Shown piece after piece: positions 48,456 to 55,795 of a stretch of 64,000 nt of DNA. Numbering within the stretch: the stretch's first letter is position 1; each line of letters begins with the position of its first letter. A program made the position numbers and the translations under genes. The notes under the pieces were generated by a model that searched no databases, had not been told where the DNA came from, and saw only the letters and a list, made by a program, of their open reading frames with translations. Source of the stretch: Defluviitaleaceae bacterium (GTDB lineage: Bacteria; Bacillota; Clostridia; Lachnospirales; WQUN01); the NCBI GenBank assembly GCA_009785605.1, contig WQVY01000002.1, forward strand, positions 1 to 64,000. Reading direction: 5' to 3'.

Positions 48456-48558
48456 TATAGCCAATTAATTCGAAATCAGTCCAGCCTGTCGCCAAAAAAG
48501 CGTTGAAGCGTCCGCTATTTTGTCTCGGGCTGAACTGTTTCTCATTTAATTGGCTATA
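48456..48558. repeat. Palindromic hairpin element, copy A
   Basis: TATAGCCAATTAA...TTAATTGGCTATA termini; core CGGACGCTTCAACGCTTTTTTGGCGACAGGCTGGACTGATT (minus) shared with copy B. Confidence 0.85.
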
Positions 48559-48587
48559 GTAGCAGCGCAAAGGGTTTGTTTTTACGC

Positions 48588-48636
48588 AAAAAGGCGTTTG
48601 TATCGTGTGGTATTCCACCGTACAAACGCCTTTTTT
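48588..48636 (-). terminator. Rho-independent terminator after pepF
   Basis: AAAAAGGCGTTTGTA...TACAAACGCCTTTTTT, 15-bp perfect stem. Confidence 0.85.
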
Positions 48637-48663
48637 CATAAACTGTGATATTGATATCTTAAA

Positions 48664-50346
48664 TTACTGCTTATCCAACCACTCTACCGCGGCATCGGCC
48701 ACATCTTTTAGGTTGTTGGGTACAAACGGGCTTGGAAGCCCTGCGTCTTCTATAAGCTCTACAAATGTCTTTGTCCCTGCAAAACCCAATAAGCGCCTGT
48801 ACTTTGCCCATGCATCTGACGGGTTTTTCTGGTTTTGAGCCCAGAAGCTAAGCGCCATAATTTGTGCTAGGCAATAATCTATATAATAGAAAGGTGAGCT
48901 AAAGATATGCCCTTGTGATTGCCAGCGGCGGCCTTGGCCATAGAAGTCTGTACCCTCTAAGTTGAGCCATGGGCGGTACTTGCTTTCTAGCTCAAGCCAT
49001 AGCTGGTTACGCTCTTTGGGTGACATGTTGGGTTTTTCATATATATGATGCTGGTACTCGTCCACCATTGTGCCATACGGTATAAATGTTAAAGCACTGG
49101 CTAGGTGGCTATAGTAATATTTTTGGGTTTGGTCACCAAAGAAACCTTCCATCCAAGGCCATGTGAAAAATTCCATTGCCATAGAGTGGATTTCTGCTGT
49201 TTCCATGGAGTAGCGCCTTAGTGCAGAGGGGTAGATATCCCTTGCCAAATATCCCGCAAAGGCATGGCCGGCTTCATGTGTTAGTACATCTATATCCCCG
49301 GATGTACCGTTAAAATTGGCAAAAATAAACGGTGAGCGGTAAATGGGGATATGCGAGCAATATCCGCCGGCTTGCTTGCCTGGGCGGGTAAGCACATCGA
49401 ACAGCTCGTTCTCTAGCATGAAGTCTATAAACTCTGCTGTTTCTTCGGATAGCTCGTGGTACATTTTTTTGCCATGTGCGAATATCTCGTCTGGGGTACC
49501 CATTGGCTTGGCGTTACCCTCTGGATACTCGAAGAAATCATCATGCATTTTTAAAGGAGTAGTTGTGCCTATGCGCTTGGCTTGTTCGTCTTTCAAACGC
49601 TTAGCAACTGGCACTATGTGCTTTATCACGCCTTCGCGGAATTTTGCAACCAGGTTTGCGTCGTAACAGTTACGCTGCATACGATAATAACCAAGTTGGA
49701 CAAAGTTATCATGCCCAAGCTTCTTGGCCATGCGGGTCCTTATTTGCACTAGCTCATCAAATAAGCCGTCTAATTTTTCTGCATTGCTTAGGTACCATGC
49801 AGATGCTGCTTCTATTGCGGCTACGCGTACGGCTTTATCTGGGTTTTCGTAGTATGGCCTAAGTTGTGCCAAGGTTAGGGTCTTGCCATCAAACTTGATT
49901 TGGGCAGAGGCGATTAGCTTGCTATACTCGCTTCTTAGCTTGTTTTCTTCTTGCATGTCTGGCACTATTTCGGGGCTAAAAGTCTTAAGATTCATTTCTG
50001 CATTTACAAACAGCAGGTTGCCCCATTTGGCCTCCAGGTCTTTCCTGAAAGGTGTGTCAAGGAGTGCTTGAGTAAAGGCTTGGTATACAGATTGCAGTTT
50101 GGGGCTAACCTCGTCCATGTAGGTCTTTTCTTTGTCATAAAATTCGTCGTTGGTATCCAGGGTGTTGCGGATACGGGCAATTGCGAACATGGAGAATAGG
50201 TAGCCGTTGTACTCGTCATACTCCTTGTAGGCTGCGAAGCATTCTTCTGCGCTTGCGGCAGTTTTAAATTTCTCTAAAATCTCTGTCAGCTTGGCGCTTA
50301 CCTCGTCATACTGGGGACGGGTGTAGGGCATTTGCGGGAATTTCAT
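48664..50346 (-). CDS. M3 family oligoendopeptidase
   Basis: 'DIDVLTHEAGHAFAGYLARD' HExxH, 'SMETAEIHSMAMEFFTWPWMEGFFG'. Confidence 0.94.
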   Translation of the reverse strand: MKFPQMPYTRPQYDEVSAKLTEILEKFKTAASAEECFAAYKEYDEYNGYLFSMFAIARIRNTLDTNDEFYDKEKTYMDEVSPKLQSVYQAFTQALLDTPFRKDLEAKWGNLLFVNAEMNLKTFSPEIVPDMQEENKLRSEYSKLIASAQIKFDGKTLTLAQLRPYYENPDKAVRVAAIEAASAWYLSNAEKLDGLFDELVQIRTRMAKKLGHDNFVQLGYYRMQRNCYDANLVAKFREGVIKHIVPVAKRLKDEQAKRIGTTTPLKMHDDFFEYPEGNAKPMGTPDEIFAHGKKMYHELSEETAEFIDFMLENELFDVLTRPGKQAGGYCSHIPIYRSPFIFANFNGTSGDIDVLTHEAGHAFAGYLARDIYPSALRRYSMETAEIHSMAMEFFTWPWMEGFFGDQTQKYYYSHLASALTFIPYGTMVDEYQHHIYEKPNMSPKERNQLWLELESKYRPWLNLEGTDFYGQGRRWQSQGHIFSSPFYYIDYCLAQIMALSFWAQNQKNPSDAWAKYRRLLGFAGTKTFVELIEDAGLPSPFVPNNLKDVADAAVEWLDKQ

Positions 50347-50388
50347 GTTGCACTTCCTTTCTTTGGTTTTATTGTATTATAACAAATT

Positions 50389-51117
50389 TTACGAAGCCGC
50401 GATAAACTTGGCGATTTTTTTCTTATCTGCCAATGGGTTAAGCTTTAATACTTGTGTTTCTATGGCATTAATAGCTTCTGTTTTGCTTGTATTAGCCGCT
50501 TCGCTAAAAACATCTTCGCCAAAAAAGTGCTCTGTTGTGCAAAACACGGTAGAGGGCCAGCTTGCATTTTGGCCGGGTGCTATATCTAGGCCTATGTCAA
50601 GATTCTTTCGTGTCGTCCTTTGTTGTTGCCCGCTCATGGTCAAAAACATACCCATTTGCAGCTCTACAAGCGCCCTGTCAAAGCCAGGCTTTTCTTCTCG
50701 TGTAAACCTGGCCAGTTGCTTTATTGTATGAAGCGGCAGGTTGCCGTTTTCGGCGACAACATCGTATATGCGCTTAGCAAAATAACTGATTTCGCCCGCG
50801 GCATAAGCATCATTGAAGTCATAGCCGCCGCGCCTAGCCGCCAAGAAATACGGGTACCACTGTCGTGTGATATACCCGCCTTTTTTGAAAAATATCTTTG
50901 CATATGCAATGTCATCGCGCTGGTTAAGGACACGGATACGCCACTCCCATGGGTCTGTTTCCGGGTCGCCGGTATGCCACTGTATTGGCGAGTCGCCAGG
51001 TACGGGCTCGTTCCAGCCATGGTGTATGATTGCAAAAATACCCTCGTCGTTGCTGCCACTCATAGAAAACCCCGCAGCTAGTAGGGTATCTAAAAAACCG
51101 TTGTAATCTTTAATCAT
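50389..51117 (-). CDS. AlkZ-related / uncharacterised protein
   Basis: 'WEWRIRVLNQRDDIAYAKIFFKKGGYITRQWYPYFLAARR'; resembles conserved Firmicute proteins described as AlkZ-related. Confidence 0.5.
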   Translation of the reverse strand: MIKDYNGFLDTLLAAGFSMSGSNDEGIFAIIHHGWNEPVPGDSPIQWHTGDPETDPWEWRIRVLNQRDDIAYAKIFFKKGGYITRQWYPYFLAARRGGYDFNDAYAAGEISYFAKRIYDVVAENGNLPLHTIKQLARFTREEKPGFDRALVELQMGMFLTMSGQQQRTTRKNLDIGLDIAPGQNASWPSTVFCTTEHFFGEDVFSEAANTSKTEAINAIETQVLKLNPLADKKKIAKFIAAS

Positions 51118-51134
51118 TAGTTATCCTTTAAAAA

Positions 51135-51170
51135 ATAGCCTGTAGCCAGTTACAACCCGCTACAGGCTAT
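51135..51170 (-). terminator. Rho-independent terminator
   Basis: ATAGCCTGTAGC...GCTACAGGCTAT with T-run on minus strand, downstream of 51195-51638. Confidence 0.82.
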
Positions 51171-51194
51171 TATATTGTTGTGTTTGTTTGCTAA

Positions 51195-51638
51195 TTACTC
51201 GTCAAGCAAGTCAAAGTCCACCATGATAGGTGCATCCCCTGCTTCGCCATCTTCGTAGCTTATGCACTCCCCAAATGCGGCAGCATAAAAACTTGCAAAA
51301 TATTCGCCGTCATTGTTGTAGCCATAAGGGTCGTTGTAGGGTGTATAAGAATATGGGTTGTATGCGTAGTTGTAGTCATATCCATCGTAGTCGTATTCAT
51401 CATTGTTTTCGTAGATGTAGTTGTTTACGTAACCGTAGCCTACATAGTAGTTATAGTCATCTTCCTGCATTGTATATTCATAGTGATAACCATCGCCTAC
51501 TACATAGTCTTGATAACCGTCCGCACCATCAATAGCAAATACAACCACCGTGGCCACAACAGCCAACACTACAAGAAGTATCAAGACCCGAAACTTTTGT
51601 GATTTTGTTATATGCTTTAGTTCGTTTAACATAAGCAT
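51195..51638 (-). CDS. Membrane-anchored Tyr/Asp/Asn-rich low-complexity protein
   Basis: TM 'FRVLILLVVLAVVATVVVFAI' then 'DGYHYEYTMQEDDYNYYVGYGYVNNYIYENNDEYDYDGYDYNYAYNPYSY'; good SD. Confidence 0.65.
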   Translation of the reverse strand: MLMLNELKHITKSQKFRVLILLVVLAVVATVVVFAIDGADGYQDYVVGDGYHYEYTMQEDDYNYYVGYGYVNNYIYENNDEYDYDGYDYNYAYNPYSYTPYNDPYGYNNDGEYFASFYAAAFGECISYEDGEAGDAPIMVDFDLLDE

Positions 51639-51775
51639 TCTCTCCTTTAAATTTATGTACTGGTTGGTTGCTTCATTTGTAGAGCTTATGCCAACCGTGG
51701 GTATTATACTATAGTATGCTTGTGAAGGCTACCCTTGTAATTTAAATTTAAAACTTTTGCGTTGTTGATTTATTG

Positions 51776-51877
51776 TATAGCAATTCACTTTAAATCGGCC
51801 CCGCCTGTCGCCGAAAAAGCGTTGAAACGCTCGCTATTTTCGGCTCGGACGGGACCGTTTAAAGGGGAATTGCTATA
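51776..51877. repeat. Palindromic hairpin element, copy B
   Basis: TATAGCAATTC...GAATTGCTATA termini; core CGAGCGTTTCAACGCTTTTTCGGCGACAGGCGGGGCCGATT (minus) shared with copy A. Confidence 0.88.
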
Positions 51878-52801
51878 ACTACAAACAACTCCGTAAACCT
51901 TCTTTGTCCAGTCATAGATATCCTTGCAGTCGTTTTCGACATATATAACTTTGTCCGCAAGATTAAAGGGGATAACCCCTGTAAAGTCTAGTCTATGATG
52001 TTCTGGAATTATGCAGCAATATAGCGATTCTGACAATAAGATTTCATCTTTCACTTTACCGGGATGATAGCCGTCGTTAACAAAACCTATGTGATTTACC
52101 ATGGTATCATACTTGAAGAAAAACCGCACACCGGGCTTAAATCCGGTGCTAAACTCTGTTTCGTTGGGGAACTTGCCTAGCATCCGCTCCATAACAAGGC
52201 TGTCACCTGCAATACAACTTCCCCAAGACATCATTACATAATCGAAATAATCAAGCGGGTCCTTGGAAGCTTGTCTTTTTTCACCTTGTAACTCTTGCGC
52301 TGGCTTGCCCCTTGCGTTTACTGCCGACAATATTTTGCCGCATTCAAAAATGGACTTTGCGCTTTCGATTGCCGTGCCATGACAAAGATACTCTGTTAGG
52401 CAACCTATTTGTTTACACGCAGTACATCCGGGTACGACATTGGGCATTTGTGCTGGTATATATGAATCGGGAGCTGACAATGCTAATTTTACCGCAGTAA
52501 TAATAGCGTGATTATCGCATACAAACTCGGTATTTCTGTTGTGTTTTTTTTCGTAATTGTAGAACCAAAGCAGCTTTGTTAGTTCCCAATTTGTAATCTT
52601 TGGGTAATCAGCTAACTTAAAGTAATAGACGCCGTCCCAGATGCCTGGATATTTGTGATTTCCTGCAATATTAACAATCACATCAACACACCCCAGAATA
52701 CATACGTTATAGCAATCGCTTTTGGCCCAATCATCAAAACCGCCATATTGCCGACTATGAATTACTCCACTATTGCCAGTGATACCTCTTCTTATACACA
52801 A
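51785..52801 (-). CDS. Uncharacterised protein, possible ADP-ribosyltransferase-like fold; C-terminus encoded by hairpin element
   Basis: 'LTEYLCHGTAIESAKSIFECGKILSAVNARGK' resembles ART/DarT-type 'HGT...I...G.L'; last ~31 codons lie inside element B. True start uncertain (the ORF 5' end overlaps an LPXTG relic). Confidence 0.45.
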   Translation of the reverse strand: MCIRRGITGNSGVIHSRQYGGFDDWAKSDCYNVCILGCVDVIVNIAGNHKYPGIWDGVYYFKLADYPKITNWELTKLLWFYNYEKKHNRNTEFVCDNHAIITAVKLALSAPDSYIPAQMPNVVPGCTACKQIGCLTEYLCHGTAIESAKSIFECGKILSAVNARGKPAQELQGEKRQASKDPLDYFDYVMMSWGSCIAGDSLVMERMLGKFPNETEFSTGFKPGVRFFFKYDTMVNHIGFVNDGYHPGKVKDEILLSESLYCCIIPEHHRLDFTGVIPFNLADKVIYVENDCKDIYDWTKKVYGVVCSYSNSPLNGPVRAENSERFNAFSATGGADLK

Positions 52802-52972
52802 AAATCAAAGATGCCGCAACCATAGCAATACCTAGGATAACATTACCTGACAAAAAAACATCATCCTACTGCTGCCGCCAGTAAGGGGCAGATTAAACTG
52901 TGTGACGTTACCAACCCACCAATTACCGCTTGCTGGTGGGTCTTGCACAAATGGCGGGTTACCCCCATGGCA
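52770..52972 (-). pseudogene. Remnant of LPXTG-anchored surface protein C-terminus
   Basis: Minus: GGNPPFVQDPPASGNWWVGNVTQFNLPLTGGSSRMMFF[frameshift in T7]LSGNVILGIAMVAASLIFVYKKRYHWQ* = LPxTG + TM + basic tail. Confidence 0.75.
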
Positions 52973-53015
52973 TTAATGAAGGCGGCACCGATGGCATAAT
53001 GCACTGCTTAGTGCA

Positions 53016-53396
53016 GTGATACTCAACAACAAAATAAAATGCCTTATGCAGTTAAAGCGGCATGATGAATGCAAAAAAATAATTGAAGATGGGCTTGCTA
53101 TAGCCAAGAAGGGAAATAACGAAACAATCATCATCTATCTTGAAACAGCAAGATGTTTAATGACTATAAAAGACCCAAAATCCCAAGATTATCTAGAAAA
53201 TATCACAATCCCACACTTCCGAAACTCTAACACGACCCTAATATACGATGTACTTGAAATATGCTATACCCTAGAAAACTTCTACAATAAAAACCGCAGT
53301 AAAACTAAGGCATTGAACATGGCAAAAGTGTCACGGGATATTTTATATGAGATGTTTTATGGCCGCCCGGTAAAAATAGATGCGGTGTATCAGTAG
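53016..53396 (+). pseudogene. C-terminal fragment of TPR-type regulator, diverged relative of 55796-57082
   Basis: 'YLENITIPHFRNSNTTLIYDVLEICYTLENFYNKNRSKTKALNMAKVSRDILYEMFYG' parallels 'YLSEIVIPKLKEYGQHEAIVYYYEQLSNFYNELGNIDIAIKCSNHALEIQKQMYNELLEG'. Confidence 0.65.
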
Positions 53397-53529
53397 TTGA
53401 GACGAAATGCTGAGAGCGGCTTGTTGGCAGAATTTGATGAGAGGCTTTGGTACGAAACCATTGAAACCCTAATAAATAAAGTGCCTGCGGCTAATGGGAA
53501 AACCCCTAGTCGTAGGCACTTTTTTGTGT
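53397..53529 (+). pseudogene. Possible serine recombinase C-terminal remnant
   Basis: In-frame 'LRNAESGLLAEFDERLWYETIETLINK', resembling the 'EFDExLWxxxVExVxV' tail of large serine recombinases. Confidence 0.45.
53478..53526 (+). terminator. Rho-independent terminator
   Basis: AAAGTGCCTgcggCTA...TAGtcgtAGGCACTTTTTT. Confidence 0.75.
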
Positions 53530-53633
53530 AGAATATAATCGTATTCAAAAGGTTTTTTGTGTACTTGTATTCTTTGTATGCATTGCGAACAGTTAGCTAA
53601 CGTTCCTTTTGTGTCGCATTAAGTCGCTAGTCA

Positions 53634-53756
53634 CTCGCAATAAAATGAGTTAATTTGTTGATCTAACTGACGCGATGTCCAGCCAGACTCTGCACATTCG
53701 GTTAAATAAAATTCACGGCGGCTTGGATCATCAACATTCGGTAACATGTCTATGTT
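53634..53756 (-). pseudogene. DUF1016/YhcG-type nuclease N-terminal remnant
   Basis: Minus: NIDMLPNVDDPSRREFYLTECAESGWTSRQLDQQINSFYCE* matches the typical 'FYLxEAxxxGWSTRQLERQINSFYYERL' block, then stops. Confidence 0.6.
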
Positions 53757-53811
53757 AATTCGCTACGCAGTGCGTAGCGAAATGGGAAGGTGTGGTAGAA
53801 CTCAAAAATAT

Positions 53812-55175
53812 TTAGTACATTTCTACCCCAAGAACCGCATGGGCTAAATCTGACTTAACGAATATCATTGCATTATTCGCTGGGTCATTGGCCATAACAA
53901 GCCCTGCGACTATATTTGAGCCTGTGATAAAAACAAGTCCTCCACTGTCCCCACCAATGGCTCTTATATTTGTCCTGGTTAGATTGGTAAAGAACACTCC
54001 ATTTAGTGTCCCTCGATGGTCATCATCCACCACTTGTCCCCAAGTCTCGCCACGACTAAAATGCCCTACCATTGCTACAGTAGTCATTCGTCCTGGACGA
54101 TTATTTATTGTAGGCTGAATTGTTGACAGATGGCCACTAAAAGGCAATGAATTTGAAAGAATAACGTTGTGTTCGGTTTGAACAAAAACAGCGTCTACGC
54201 TACCACTAAAAGAGAACCCACTTACCCGTCCCATGATATCACGACTAACATTTAATGCCCAAGCATTATTCTGAACCCTACCGTGAGGAGATGTAAGAAA
54301 CCCCACAGCACTGGCATTTGCCCGCCTACGAACCCTATAACCAACAGGCCCTTCAAGACGACCAAATGCGGCAGTATCGAATAGGACATAACTCCCAGGG
54401 GCAACGTAAATGGGATTGTAAAATCGTGGATTTGATGTATATTCGCCCCAAAATATGCTCCACTTTCAGGAAGTAAATGCACGGTCCTTCCTGTATTGAT
54501 GTCCTGTATAGAACACATAAAACTAATCATAGGTGATTCGAAAAAATGCTTATGAAAAAAATAAATTTCATCTTCGTCATTATAATATATAACAACCCTA
54601 TTTAGCTCTGGCCTTATGCCAAACCAGAAATTATCAATAATCCCGGCGTAAACAAGTTCTACCATCCTATCCCATATTAGGTCAGCAGTTTCTTCAAGTT
54701 GAACATGACTAAATTCAACAGACTCTATGATAATACCATCTATATCACCAAGCCTTGCTATTCCAGTTTCGTAATAAGAACCTCGAAGATACAAATCTAC
54801 TACCGCAACTACCAATAACCCATCATCACCAATAAAAATACCACCCAAATGCTCTGGATATATAAAATTCGTAGCGGCATCATTTAGGCATAATGTGCTG
54901 TTAAGGATATCCATATACATGCGAGATCTTTCTTTATTTATTATTTCTTCGCGACTAAAACCCATTTGTAACAATATCTGGCGATGGAAATCGTTGAAAA
55001 ATTCATCATCATATAGGTCTGTTCTTTGAGGAGTATGTGATAAATAATAGATTTCGTTTACAGCCTTATCAAATGAACGAACCCTATGTCCATTATCATC
55101 TGCATATACCTCAATATGTCCTGTAAAACCAAGCAAAAATATCAATAAAAAAGCCAAGTAAGAATAATTCATCAC
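53812..55175 (-). pseudogene. Secreted S1 (chymotrypsin-like) protease gene split by a frameshift
   Basis: ORF 55175-54252 (signal peptide + propeptide-like) and ORF ending 53812 with 'RAIGGDSGGLVF'; intervening alternative frame reads 'PRFYNPIYVAPGSYVLFDTAAFGRLEGPVGYRVRRRANASAVGFLTSPHG' continuous with the second ORF. Confidence 0.7.
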
Positions 55176-55251
55176 GAAACCTCCTTCTTGGCTTTATATG
55201 AAATTGCTAATCTAGTATAACAATCGTAGATGTAATACAACATCCATGACC

Positions 55252-55449
55252 TCATTGCGCTGGCGGCAGAGTTGGTGGTGGGCCGTCCAGGGGGCCACTA
55301 AAAGTCGTGAAAGTAATGCAAATACTCAGGCCGTGTTGTGCTGGTGGCTGGTATGGAGGCGGGCCGCCCTTTGGCCCCCCAAAAGCAGTTATAGGCAGGA
55401 CTAAAATCATCATAAGTACCAATAGCAAACCAATTAAACGTTTTCCCAT
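55252..55449 (-). CDS. Small secreted Pro-rich peptide precursor, copy 2
   Basis: MGKRLIGLLLVLMMILVLPITAFGGPKGGPPPYQPPAQHGLSICITFTTFSGPLDGPPPTLPPAQ; signal-peptide-like N-term; paralogous to 55587-55793. Confidence 0.75.
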   Translation of the reverse strand: MGKRLIGLLLVLMMILVLPITAFGGPKGGPPPYQPPAQHGLSICITFTTFSGPLDGPPPTLPPAQ

Positions 55450-55586
55450 GTCTACATATCCCCCTCTATTAACTCATTGTACATCTGCTTTTGTATCTCC
55501 AGTGCGTGATTGCTACATTTTAAAGCAGTTTCTATATTTCCAAAATCAAAATCACTTAGCTGCATGCAATAATCCACTTTAAGACC

Positions 55587-55793
55587 TCATTGCTCTGGTG
55601 GCAGGGATGGCGGTGGGCCATCATTAGGGCCACTATAAGTCGTGAAAGTAATGCAAATGCCCAGGCTATGTTGCGTTGGTGGTTGGGGCGGCGGGCCGTC
55701 TCCATCCCCACCTCCGGGCCCCCCAAAAGTAGTTATAGGCAGGATTAAAATCATCATAAGTGCCAATAGCAAACTAATTATATGTTTTCTCAT
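55587..55793 (-). CDS. Small secreted Pro-rich peptide precursor, copy 1 (candidate signalling peptide)
   Basis: MRKHIISLLLALMMILILPITTFGGPGGGDGDGPPPQPPTQHSLGICITFTTYSGPNDGPPPSLPPEQ; ATG two bases after the regulator stop codon. Confidence 0.8.
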   Translation of the reverse strand: MRKHIISLLLALMMILILPITTFGGPGGGDGDGPPPQPPTQHSLGICITFTTYSGPNDGPPPSLPPEQ

Positions 55794-55795
55794 GT

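Noticed and set aside
48331-48639. 102-aa ORF 48331-48639 (-) as a gene
   Set aside because: It crosses the pepF terminator and hairpin element A and overlaps the GH4 start; best explained as reading through the repeat.
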